A stretch of 64,000 nucleotides of DNA from Muribaculaceae bacterium Isolate-002 (NCI). Lineage in GTDB: Bacteria; Bacteroidota; Bacteroidia; Bacteroidales; Muribaculaceae. A program made the position numbers and the translations under genes. The stretch covers positions 38,134-102,133 of the forward strand of contig SCEG01000004.1 of assembly GCA_004102805.1 (NCBI GenBank), read 5' to 3'. The number at the start of each line of letters is the position of its first letter. The first letter of the stretch is position 1. The notes beneath the pieces were generated by a model. It was given only the letters and a program-made list of their open reading frames with translations. It did no database searches and was not told where the DNA came from. Below are positions 36,286-44,668 of this stretch, piece after piece.

Positions 36286-37175
36286 AAACTCCCGAAATAC
36301 TCAAAACAGGCATAATACAGCAACACAACAGTGCCGACATCGCCGACAACCGCCGGCGCATCATTGACAAGATACGCGTTCTCGCAGCCGGCGGAGCCCG
36401 TCTGATCATCAATCAGGAACTTCACGACTCGCTCTATTTCTGCCAGACAGAAAATGTCGACCAATGCGACCTCGCCATCTCCCTCGACGACCGGCAGCTC
36501 CTCGACTACGGCACTCTTGCAGCCGAACTCGGCGTCGTCATCGTGACGTCAATATTTGAGCGCCGCGCCCCCGGACTCTACCACAACACCGCAGTGGTTT
36601 TCGATTCCGACGGAAGCATCGCCGGCAAATACCGCAAAATGCATATTCCCGACGACCCCGCCTATTATGAGAAATTCTACTTCACCCCCGGCGACCTCGG
36701 ATTTGTTCCCGTCGACACCTCGGTAGGACGCCTCGGCGTACTCGTCTGCTGGGACCAATGGTATCCCGAAGCCGCCCGCATAATGGCCCTGTCAGGCGCA
36801 CAGCTCCTCATCTACCCCACCGCCATAGGCTACGAAAGTTCCGACACGCCTCAGGAACAGACACGCCAGCGCGAAGCATGGATCACCGTGCAGCGAGGCC
36901 ACGCCGTAGCCAACGGACTGCCCGTAGTCGCAGTCAACCGCGTAGGCCACGAGCCCGACCCCTCAGGCGCCACCAACGGCATAACATTCTGGGGCAACAG
37001 TTTCGTAGCCGGACCGCAGGGCGAATTCCTGTTTCAGGCATCGACCGAAGAAGAAGCCACCGCAATAATCGACATCGACATGCGCCGCAGCGAGCAAGTG
37101 CGCCGCTGGTGGCCCTTCCTCCGCGACCGCCGCATCGACGCCTACTCCCCCATCCTCCACCGCTTCAACGACTGA
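36282..37175 (+). CDS. aguB: N-carbamoylputrescine amidohydrolase
   Basis: AguB hydrolyses N-carbamoylputrescine to putrescine, ammonia and carbon dioxide. It is a nitrilase-superfamily enzyme of 297 residues with the Glu-Lys-Cys triad visible in INQELHDSLYF, GKYRKMHIPDDPAYYEKFYF and GVLVCWDQWYPEAARIMA. The IPDDPAYYEKFYFTPGD segment is characteristic of the AguB subgroup. It overlaps aguA by four bases. A hairpin after the gene probably ends transcription. Confidence 0.94.
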   Translation: MKTPEILKTGIIQQHNSADIADNRRRIIDKIRVLAAGGARLIINQELHDSLYFCQTENVDQCDLAISLDDRQLLDYGTLAAELGVVIVTSIFERRAPGLYHNTAVVFDSDGSIAGKYRKMHIPDDPAYYEKFYFTPGDLGFVPVDTSVGRLGVLVCWDQWYPEAARIMALSGAQLLIYPTAIGYESSDTPQEQTRQREAWITVQRGHAVANGLPVVAVNRVGHEPDPSGATNGITFWGNSFVAGPQGEFLFQASTEEEATAIIDIDMRRSEQVRRWWPFLRDRRIDAYSPILHRFND

Positions 37176-37231
37176 TTGCTCCGAATATCCCTACTAACAA
37201 ACAGATATTACAGAGATGAAAATATAAGTTA

Positions 37232-37301
37232 TTATTACTGCCTGCTAACACCTTTAAATGTCTTTTTTTAAGTCTTTCTAATGTTTAGCGGGCAGTAATA
37301 A
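37232..37301. terminator. Inverted repeat between aguB and hsdR
   Basis: Arms of 19-20 bases (37232-37250 and 37282-37301) that match except for two differences enclose a 31-base T-rich loop. It lies between convergent aguB and hsdR and also marks the start of the AT-rich restriction island. Confidence 0.6.
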
Positions 37302-37305
37302 AAAT

Positions 37306-40300
37306 TTATAATTGTCTATCAATCTCCTTAAATTTTTCTACAAAAGAAACTATCAATTGAAGCACCTTATGTTTTTTTGTCAAGTACATCGGATTTAACG
37401 GACTCATTTTAGGTAAAATATTATTTAGATCTGTCCCGTTTTCACTTACATATCCACGTTTAAGAGCTAATGCAATATAACGCCTCGCTTCTTCCTCATT
37501 AAGATTTTCTTCTGCAATCAGTGCTGTAGCCTCTTTTTTAAGGCGGCAACGGGCATATGTATAGAAAGATTCGAGTATATTTGCCTTATCTGTAATAGTG
37601 TCCAGATTGGTATTATTAATATAATCAACAATAAGGCTTTCCTTTGCTCTATTCCCCACACTCGCACGAATTATCCTACGGATTTCTTCTATCAAATCAA
37701 TTTTATTTTCTATTTTTTTATTATGCTCATAAATCAATTCGAGAATATAATCCAAATTAATCTCTTGAGATTTCAACAAATCAATTTCAAAAACGATATC
37801 ATCCCAATTGACTTTTGACCGTTCTGCGACACTGCCATTATTTTGCCGTCTCCGCCAATCTCTAATATCATTATATACAGATTTATAGTCCTGAACTTTA
37901 CGCTCTGACAATACATCTATTCCAAGCATATTTTTTACATCATCATCTGTCAGGAAATATAACGATTTAAATTTTTCTATTTCATGATGATTATTTAAAT
38001 CGATATCTTTCAATGCCTTCAAATGAGTAAATTCATCATAATTATGTAGTATATTCTCTATCCGCAGGTACTCTCCGAACAATTTTGAGAAATCCCGTTT
38101 ATTCTCTTCGGTCTCTATCACATCTGTATTTGGGAATTTATTAATCAAATCTCCCACAACTTCAATATATCCTCGACAGACTTCTCCCGTTGCGATATCT
38201 TTAAATCCATGCAAATATTCTTTAAAGCTTTTTTCAAGTACGACTGGTTGGGCATTACCGCAGTCTTTATTATTGCAAAATGTTTTTATTGCCTCTTTTA
38301 CATTATCCTCCAAATCCCTGAATGTCACAATATTTCCAAAAGTTTTGGTGGGATTAAAAATTCTATTAGTACGGGAAAATGCTTGTATCAATCCGTGATA
38401 TCGTAAATTCTTATCCACAAAAATTGTATTTAATGCAGGTGCATCAAATCCTGTGAGAAACATCCCGACAACAATAACAAGGTCAATTTCCTTATTCTTG
38501 ACCCTTTTGGCCACATCTCGGTAATAGTTCTGGAATTCCTTGTTCTCGACACCATAACTCGTTTTAAACATGGCATTATAATCATTGATTGCTTTGGTCA
38601 AAAATTCCTTTGCACTACTATCCATCGCGGAAGGTTCAAAATTTTCATCTTTGATTTCTCCAATCGCACACTGGTCTTCATTTGCTGCGAATGAAAAAAT
38701 CGTTGTTATCTTCAGGGGGCTTTCAACATCTTTTTGTAGATGCCTCAATTCTTCATAATAACACTTAGCGGCATCAATACTGCTTACCGCAAACATGGCA
38801 TTAAATCCGTTTTCAGAATTTAAAGTCCTATGGGTTTTTATTCTGAAATTGTCAAGTATATATTGGGAAATTTCTTTTATACGGGCAGGATGTAATAAAG
38901 CCGATCTGTTTTCCAACGCAGTTATTTTTTTCTCATCTTGCTCCTTCTCTATATGTCTGAAACGTGGTCTTACATTGTTATAATCTACTTTGAACTTTAA
39001 GACTTTTTCATCCCTGATGGCATCTGTTATGATATAAGAATGCAGCTCACACCCAAACACACTTTCTGTCGTATCTGGTCCAATAGCATTGACCGGAAAG
39101 ATTGGCGTTCCGGTAAAGCCGAACTGATAATACTTCTTGAACCTCTTTTTCAGTTGTTTTTGAGCCTCTCCAAATTGCGACCTATGAGCCTCATCAAATA
39201 TAAAGACTACCTCTTTATTATAAATAGGTAAATCTTTTTTTGATTTCATCAGATTGTTCAATTTCTGAATAGTAGTGACAATAATCTTATTGTCATCTTT
39301 GTCAATATTCCTTTCCAATCCAGCAGTACTCTCTGATCCATTAACACTGTCTGGCGAAAAGCGCTGGTACTCCTTCATCGTCTGATAATCCAAATCTTTT
39401 CTGTCGACGACAAAGAATACTTTCGCAATAAATTTAAAATCCGGATGAGTCGCCACAAGCCTTGCTGCCTTAAAACTTGTAAGCGTTTTGCCGGATCCTG
39501 TGGTATGCCATATATAGCCTCCACCTTCAGGCGTAGACCATTTTTTCAGTTGATGGGAACTTCTGATTTTCCATAAAATCCTTTCTGCCGCAGCAATCTG
39601 ATACGGACGCATTATCAACAAAGTATTATTGCAGTCAAATACCGAATATGTGAGTATCACTTTCAGAAGTGTATTTTTCTGGAAAAATGTTGCTGTAAAA
39701 TCTTTCAGGTCTTTTACCGGCACATTCTTGGCATTAGCCCAATTCATGGTAAAATCGAAACTATGCTTATTCCGTTCTACCGTATTTGCGAAATATCGGC
39801 TATCTGTACCATTGGATATTACAAATACCTGAAGATATTTATATAAGGAATTGTCCGAGTTGAAACTTTCCTTTGAATAACGGTGAACCTGATTGAATGC
39901 CTCTCTGATTGCCACTCCCCGCTTTTTCAATTCAACCTGAACCAATGGAAGTCCGTTTACCAATATTGTTACATCATAACGATTGGCGTGTTCACCCTCT
40001 TGTGTGAATTGGGAAATAACCTGCATTTTGTTTCTGCAAAGTTTTTCTTTATCTACCAGATAGATATTTTTGATATGTCCGTCATCAAAAACAAAATCAT
40101 ATACATGGTTATCCTGCAATTTTCTTGTTTTTTCTATGAGGGTATCGTTTGGCTTATCCAAATATTCATCCACATAGCGCTTCCATTCTCCATCCGTAAA
40201 GACTACATCATTGAGTTCTTGAAGTTGTGCTCTGACATTGGCGAGCAAAGCGGCCTGCCCTGAAAGAGTGGGCAAATAGTCATATTTAAGATCTATCAAG

Positions 40301-40437
40301 TCCTGAATGAATTCACGTTCAAGCGATGCCTCATTTTGGTACACTACAGGTGGCTCATTAAGGGCATAATGCTTATTGTATTCATCAAGCACTATGAAAT
40401 TATTGGATTCTGCAATAATATTATTATATTGTGCCAT
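37306..40437 (-). CDS. hsdR: Type I restriction enzyme subunit R
   Basis: HsdR is the motor and nuclease of a type I restriction enzyme. The 1043-residue protein has an N-terminal PD-(D/E)xK nuclease region with Asp155 and Glu169-x-Lys171 (in RYDVTILV and VQVELKKRG), then a superfamily 2 helicase with motif [12 protein letters not shown] (about residue 315), motif [15 protein letters not shown], motif [11 protein letters not shown] and motif [11 protein letters not shown]. The C-terminal region of about 250 residues binds the rest of the complex. It starts two bases after the prrC-like gene. Codon use is AT-rich, unlike the host genes. Confidence 0.95.
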   Translation of the reverse strand: MAQYNNIIAESNNFIVLDEYNKHYALNEPPVVYQNEASLEREFIQDLIDLKYDYLPTLSGQAALLANVRAQLQELNDVVFTDGEWKRYVDEYLDKPNDTLIEKTRKLQDNHVYDFVFDDGHIKNIYLVDKEKLCRNKMQVISQFTQEGEHANRYDVTILVNGLPLVQVELKKRGVAIREAFNQVHRYSKESFNSDNSLYKYLQVFVISNGTDSRYFANTVERNKHSFDFTMNWANAKNVPVKDLKDFTATFFQKNTLLKVILTYSVFDCNNTLLIMRPYQIAAAERILWKIRSSHQLKKWSTPEGGGYIWHTTGSGKTLTSFKAARLVATHPDFKFIAKVFFVVDRKDLDYQTMKEYQRFSPDSVNGSESTAGLERNIDKDDNKIIVTTIQKLNNLMKSKKDLPIYNKEVVFIFDEAHRSQFGEAQKQLKKRFKKYYQFGFTGTPIFPVNAIGPDTTESVFGCELHSYIITDAIRDEKVLKFKVDYNNVRPRFRHIEKEQDEKKITALENRSALLHPARIKEISQYILDNFRIKTHRTLNSENGFNAMFAVSSIDAAKCYYEELRHLQKDVESPLKITTIFSFAANEDQCAIGEIKDENFEPSAMDSSAKEFLTKAINDYNAMFKTSYGVENKEFQNYYRDVAKRVKNKEIDLVIVVGMFLTGFDAPALNTIFVDKNLRYHGLIQAFSRTNRIFNPTKTFGNIVTFRDLEDNVKEAIKTFCNNKDCGNAQPVVLEKSFKEYLHGFKDIATGEVCRGYIEVVGDLINKFPNTDVIETEENKRDFSKLFGEYLRIENILHNYDEFTHLKALKDIDLNNHHEIEKFKSLYFLTDDDVKNMLGIDVLSERKVQDYKSVYNDIRDWRRRQNNGSVAERSKVNWDDIVFEIDLLKSQEINLDYILELIYEHNKKIENKIDLIEEIRRIIRASVGNRAKESLIVDYINNTNLDTITDKANILESFYTYARCRLKKEATALIAEENLNEEEARRYIALALKRGYVSENGTDLNNILPKMSPLNPMYLTKKHKVLQLIVSFVEKFKEIDRQL

Positions 40438-40439
40438 AA

Positions 40440-41639
40440 TTAACCGTTTTGATTATTGTCTATGACCGACTTAAAGTGATAAGTCGGTATTATTACCTCC
40501 TTGACAAGATAACGCAACACTCTCTTGTCATTTTCGTGGACAATTGAAACTTCTTCGCCATTATGTTTTGAATGGCTACACAGGTTTATAATCCTATTGT
40601 AATAAGCCTCCCTCGCATCATGTGGCAACAGTTCTTTCCACTGTTTATATCCAAGAAATGTAGCGGTTTTCTCCAAGATATTACGAAGAAAATTAAAATG
40701 ATATTTTTGAATACAGTCTTGCCCTGAATTTGTTGCTTTTTCCAATTCTGACAATAGGAACAAATGATACGAAAATGGAGAATCATTCGAATCATGAAGA
40801 ACGTATGTCCCGTCTTCCAATTTTTCCAGACGTTGTTTCATGGATTTCTTTGTCTTATCATCAGCCTCTTTATCGGCATTGCACAATTCATTATAAAGTA
40901 CATTATAAAACAATGGATTGTGCGTTGTAATGATAAATTTCAAATCCGATTTACTGTCCTTTATCAATTCTGCTATATTCACCGCCAACTCTATCAAATG
41001 GTTTTCATCTAACGAACTGACCGGATCATCAATAAATATATATTCCAAATCGTCAAACTGATCGGTGTCCCTGTCTGTCTTATCCGCAATATTAAGAACC
41101 TCAACCACCTGTCCGAGCAGACTGTAGAAAACACACCATATCAAGCAACTTTCTTCTCCTTTTGAAATCTTTATATTATCTATTTTTTCATCATTTCCCC
41201 GTTCCAACGAGAATTTTATTTCTGAATATGCCCTTATTGTAACGTCTTGGTTATCTTTATCTTTTACTGCATATTCCTCATTAAACGAAGGAGTCAGTTT
41301 ATCATTGGTATAATGTTGAAAATGTTTCAATACATTATTTTCCTGTCCCTGCACTTTAAATACCCAATCTGTAAAACTATTGGGATGTATGATTAACTTC
41401 CTGTTTTTATCCTCATCCAAGTCATTATCCCAATAAAACAGATCCTCGGTAAAAGCATTATAGTAAAGAACTTTTATCCTTTCTCCATCTGACTCTTCGC
41501 TACCGTCTTTTGGCGAAATCAATTCTTTAAACTCGCGTGAAAGACGAGTTTTCCCTACCCCGTTAAAGGCATAAATTAACTGTACCTTTTTTCTGGTATC
41601 CCTGAGCTTGGCTGCTATTTCGGTTAATGACTGACCCAT
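40440..41639 (-). CDS. prrC: PrrC-like anticodon nuclease embedded in the hsd operon
   Basis: The 399-residue protein has an ABC-type ATPase with Walker A AFNGVGKT (residues 24-31), signature [11 protein letters not shown] (158-168), Walker [13 protein letters not shown] (200-211) and switch His240 (IITTHN). The C-terminal part has Arg319 and Glu323 (LRNILE) and His356 (NLCSHSKH), which align with the Arg320, Glu324, His356 RNase triad that I recall for E. coli PrrC (396 residues); Asp286 in [11 protein letters not shown] matches the recalled tRNA-recognition Asp287. PrrC cuts tRNA-Lys in the anticodon loop when phage inhibits the host type I enzyme. The position between hsdS and hsdR is that of the E. 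coli prr locus. Activity here is inferred. Confidence 0.85.
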   Translation of the reverse strand: MGQSLTEIAAKLRDTRKKVQLIYAFNGVGKTRLSREFKELISPKDGSEESDGERIKVLYYNAFTEDLFYWDNDLDEDKNRKLIIHPNSFTDWVFKVQGQENNVLKHFQHYTNDKLTPSFNEEYAVKDKDNQDVTIRAYSEIKFSLERGNDEKIDNIKISKGEESCLIWCVFYSLLGQVVEVLNIADKTDRDTDQFDDLEYIFIDDPVSSLDENHLIELAVNIAELIKDSKSDLKFIITTHNPLFYNVLYNELCNADKEADDKTKKSMKQRLEKLEDGTYVLHDSNDSPFSYHLFLLSELEKATNSGQDCIQKYHFNFLRNILEKTATFLGYKQWKELLPHDAREAYYNRIINLCSHSKHNGEEVSIVHENDKRVLRYLVKEVIIPTYHFKSVIDNNQNG

Positions 41640-41645
41640 ATTATA

Positions 41646-42230
41646 CTATTTGTTACATTTCTGAAATGACAATAACTTGTCCCTATAATATCTATATTGC
41701 ATTTGCACTGCATCTATTTCTGCCGGTAAACCACGTGACAAGTCGTATACCAAACCCTCAAACTTGTCGAGAATGGATACTATGCGCTCTTGTTCAGCAA
41801 TAGATGGCAATGGAATAACAAACTGCTCCAATTTTAACTGATGCAATCTGATGACCTTTGTCCCTGTCACCTTAGTCCTTTTATAGTCTGCAAATGCAGA
41901 TGTCTGAAAATAATATGACAAATATTTCGGATTTTGGTTATGTGAGAAGGCAACACTGTCTCCACTTATACATACTTCCCCTTCTCCAAGCCACGCAACA
42001 CATTTGCAAACATCTTCTATATTTTCACTAACTGTGGCAAATACAAGGTCTCCAGATTTTGCCTTCTTACATTTCATTGCTGTATATTTACTTACAAACG
42101 ATTTTGTCTGAATTGCGCATGTTCCATAATGCGTGTATATCTGACCATAATGGATACATGGGACACCACTTTCCGTAAAGTCTTTTTTCTGTAAGCCGTT
42201 TCCTCTCGTAAATGTCCCTATTTCATTCAT
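41646..42230 (-). CDS. hsdS: HsdS second half: target recognition domain 2 and C-terminal conserved region
   Basis: This 194-residue frame begins [10 protein letters not shown] and contains the second target recognition domain and a C-terminal helix ending MQYRYYRDKLLSFQK, parallel to the end of the first half. Upstream of its ATG the same frame reads VNWLK, the usual start of an HsdS repeat, and continues back into the G run. With one G fewer it joins the upstream gene without interruption. Its ATG overlaps the stop region of the first half, so reinitiation is also possible in the present state. Confidence 0.85.
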   Translation of the reverse strand: MNEIGTFTRGNGLQKKDFTESGVPCIHYGQIYTHYGTCAIQTKSFVSKYTAMKCKKAKSGDLVFATVSENIEDVCKCVAWLGEGEVCISGDSVAFSHNQNPKYLSYYFQTSAFADYKRTKVTGTKVIRLHQLKLEQFVIPLPSIAEQERIVSILDKFEGLVYDLSRGLPAEIDAVQMQYRYYRDKLLSFQKCNK

Positions 42231-42900
42231 TTTCAGCCAATTTACCCCCCCCCCTGTTTATTCTGCTGAATATCAACAATTTATCTCTATAATATTTGTA
42301 TTGTTCCTGTCGCGCTTGCAGTTCCGCTTGCAGCTCCGCTGCATATTCCGCGAAGCGGTCGAGAATATTCGCTATTTCTGTTTGAATATCCAATGGAGGA
42401 ACTGGGATACAGACTTTGGCAAATCGTTTTTTTGATACATTATATCTTGTAACTCCACTTGCTGTTTGTTTAATTTGCTTTCTAACATCATCGCTCCGCA
42501 AAAGATGTTTTAAATAGTTAATATTAAAATCGTCGACTTTATAAAGACGCAAACCGAAGCAAAACGAATTAAGATATAAATCTTCTTTAGTTGGAAGTGC
42601 TACTACTGAAGACAATCCACATTCATCAGGTGTTTCCGATGATCCGGTAAACAATATATCCCCATAACGGACAACATTTTGCTTTTCATGATCAGTAATC
42701 CTTACTTTTTCTTCAATATTCATATTCAATGAGGGATTTGAATATATATTTTTATATGTAATAAGCTTGGCATTACCATCTATGAAATCTATTTTAGATT
42801 TCCCTGTTAATCCTCCGAAAAAACTGCCTATGTCTTCTAACTTTTTAAATTCAACGCCATTCGGACAAAGCTCCTGTATAAGTTCATTTAGATTACTCAT
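42223..42900 (-). CDS. hsdS: HsdS first half: target recognition domain 1 and central conserved region
   Basis: The specificity subunit of the type I enzyme recognises a bipartite DNA site. This 225-residue frame holds the N-terminal conserved segment ([14 protein letters not shown]), target recognition domain 1 (about 25-165) and the central helix with YYRDKLL (203-209). It then runs into a ten-G tract and ends with an out-of-frame tail [10 protein letters not shown] normal HsdS has about 400 residues with two recognition domains, so this is a truncated, probably phase-variable form. It overlaps hsdM by four bases. Confidence 0.88.
   Translation of the reverse strand: MSNLNELIQELCPNGVEFKKLEDIGSFFGGLTGKSKIDFIDGNAKLITYKNIYSNPSLNMNIEEKVRITDHEKQNVVRYGDILFTGSSETPDECGLSSVVALPTKEDLYLNSFCFGLRLYKVDDFNINYLKHLLRSDDVRKQIKQTASGVTRYNVSKKRFAKVCIPVPPLDIQTEIANILDRFAEYAAELQAELQARQEQYKYYRDKLLIFSRINRGGGKLAENE
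42245..42254 (-). repeat. Homopolymeric G10 tract (coding strand) in hsdS
   Basis: Ten consecutive C on the plus strand, G on the coding strand. With ten G the first half of hsdS ends nine codons later; with nine or twelve G both halves read as one frame (417 residues for nine); with eleven G a stop follows at once. Tracts of this type slip during replication. Confidence 0.9.
42315..42338 (-). repeat. 12-base tandem repeat encoding AELQ twice in hsdS
   Basis: Units 42315-42326 and 42327-42338 differ by one base and encode residues 188-195 (AELQAELQ) in the central conserved region of HsdS. Similar four-residue repeats (TAEL) set the spacer length of the recognition site in EcoR124-type (IC) enzymes. 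Confidence 0.75.
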
Positions 42901-44465
42901 AATTCATCATTTTCCAAATCTGCAATGATTTTATCGATTTCAATCTTCAACTCATTTTCTCGTGCTACAATTTTACGAATGCGTTCATTGAGTTCTTTGA
43001 TATTTATTTGTTGACATTTTTCCTTTATCTCAACATAACTGCTTACCGATAAATTATACTCATTTTCAGCTATCAATCGATTATCAACAATTTTACAGAC
43101 ATTCTCCACATCTTCTTTAGCATCGAAAATCCTTATTATTCTCTCGATGTGCTCATCTTCAAGAATATTATTGTTTGTTTCTTTCTTGAAAAGATCACTG
43201 CCGGAAGCATCAATAAACTGGGTTTTGCATTTTGACTTGAATTCATCTTTGCTTTTGGAAAGGACAAGGATATTGACCGCTATGGACGTCCCGTAAAACA
43301 AATTTGGAGCCAACGCAATTATAGTTTCCACAAAATCATTGTCCACTAAATATTTTCTGATTTTTTGCTCTGCTCCGCCACGATAAAATATACCCGGGAA
43401 GCAGACTATAACTGCTTTGCCTCTACCTGAAAGATAATTCAAGGCGTGCAATACGAATGCGAAATCTGCTTTCGACTTTGGTGCCAATACTCCGGCAGGA
43501 GCAAACCTATCATCATTTATGAGAGTCGGATTATCTGAACCAATCCAGTTGACGGAATATGGCGGATTGGAAACAATTGCATCAAATGGTTTGTCATTCC
43601 CAAATTGAGGATTTGTCAACGTGTCGCCGAGCGCAATATCAAACTTATCATAGTTGATGTTGTGCAAAAACATATTCATACGAGCAAGATTGTAAGTGGT
43701 ATGGTTGATTTCCTGCCCGAAAAAGCCTTCCTGGATCACATGTTCATCAAATTGTTTTTTAGCCTGTAACAGCAATGAGCCAGACCCTGCAGCCGGATCA
43801 TAAATCTTATTTATGCTTGATTGTCCATGCACTGCCAAACGGGCTATCAGTTTGGAGACACATTGCGGCGTAAAGAATTCCCCTCCAGACTTACCCGCAT
43901 TGGCGGCATATTTATGTATCAGGAATTCGTATGCATCTCCAAACAAGTCTATTTTATTATCCTCAAAATTTCCAAAGTCAAGACCTTCCACTCCTTTTAT
44001 AACTGCAACCAGACGATTATTTTTATCTTCAACAGTATTACCCAATCGCGTACTGGTTGTATCAAAATCTGCGAAAAGACCCCGAATATCTTTCTCGGAA
44101 GGATAGCCGATTGCAGAACTTTCAATGTCATTGAAAATTTTCTTCAAATCCGTATTTAGACTTGGGTTATTGGCTGCAGTTCTTGCCACATTTGAGAATA
44201 GCTGCCTCGGATATATAAAATATCCTTTGGTTTTTATTGCATCTTCTATTATTCCTTCAGTTATAACACTATCATGAAGATCAGCATAAACAATACCGTC
44301 ATCACCACCTTCCATAAAAGCGGCAAAGTTTTCACTGATAAAGCGATAAAAAAGTGTTCCGAGGACGAATTGTTTAAAATCCCATCCGTCGACAGCCCCA
44401 CGCACCTCATTAGCTATTTTCCATATCTGAGACTGTAATTGCTCTCTCTGCTGTATACTTGTCAT
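42897..44465 (-). CDS. hsdM: Type I restriction-modification methyltransferase subunit M
   Basis: HsdM methylates adenine N6 within the HsdM2S complex using S-adenosylmethionine. The 522-residue protein has the HsdM N-terminal helical domain ([20 protein letters not shown]), motif [16 protein letters not shown], and motif [14 protein letters not shown]-terminal coiled segment (about 485-520) contacts HsdS. It is the first gene of the operon hsdM-hsdS-prrC-hsdR, with overlaps or gaps of only a few bases throughout. Confidence 0.95.
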   Translation of the reverse strand: MTSIQQREQLQSQIWKIANEVRGAVDGWDFKQFVLGTLFYRFISENFAAFMEGGDDGIVYADLHDSVITEGIIEDAIKTKGYFIYPRQLFSNVARTAANNPSLNTDLKKIFNDIESSAIGYPSEKDIRGLFADFDTTSTRLGNTVEDKNNRLVAVIKGVEGLDFGNFEDNKIDLFGDAYEFLIHKYAANAGKSGGEFFTPQCVSKLIARLAVHGQSSINKIYDPAAGSGSLLLQAKKQFDEHVIQEGFFGQEINHTTYNLARMNMFLHNINYDKFDIALGDTLTNPQFGNDKPFDAIVSNPPYSVNWIGSDNPTLINDDRFAPAGVLAPKSKADFAFVLHALNYLSGRGKAVIVCFPGIFYRGGAEQKIRKYLVDNDFVETIIALAPNLFYGTSIAVNILVLSKSKDEFKSKCKTQFIDASGSDLFKKETNNNILEDEHIERIIRIFDAKEDVENVCKIVDNRLIAENEYNLSVSSYVEIKEKCQQINIKELNERIRKIVARENELKIEIDKIIADLENDEL

Positions 44466-44538
44466 TTTTTAATGTAGGTAATACGCTTAAATAAAATGCT
44501 CCTACTTATTTTCACATAGAGCATATCTTAATATAATG

Positions 44539-44546
44539 CAAAGATA
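44539..44546 (-). promoter_or_regulatory. Candidate promoter of the hsd-prrC operon
   Basis: On the minus strand TATCTTTG matches the -7 box, 74 bases upstream of hsdM. The -33 region overlaps the T-run after the peptidase terminator and has no clear TTTG. Confidence 0.5.
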
Positions 44547-44574
44547 TTATTTTTATTTGATTTACATGCATTTT

Positions 44575-44624
44575 TTTGAAAAACGAAGCGTAGCGATATA
44601 CTAATAGTCCTCGCTACGCTTCGT
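44575..44624 (-). terminator. Terminator of the C10 peptidase gene
   Basis: Perfect 14-base arms (44583-44596 and 44611-44624) with a 14-base loop are followed on the minus strand by a T-run. The hairpin lies downstream of the peptidase gene and insulates the hsd operon. Confidence 0.8.
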
Positions 44625-44668
44625 ACTTATTCTATAAGATTTTACCTTATCTAACTTTTTGTAAACAG

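Noticed and set aside
37306..44465. DNA-inversion shufflon of hsdS genes
   Set aside because: No tyrosine recombinase gene or inverted hsdS copies are in the locus; the G tract explains the split better.
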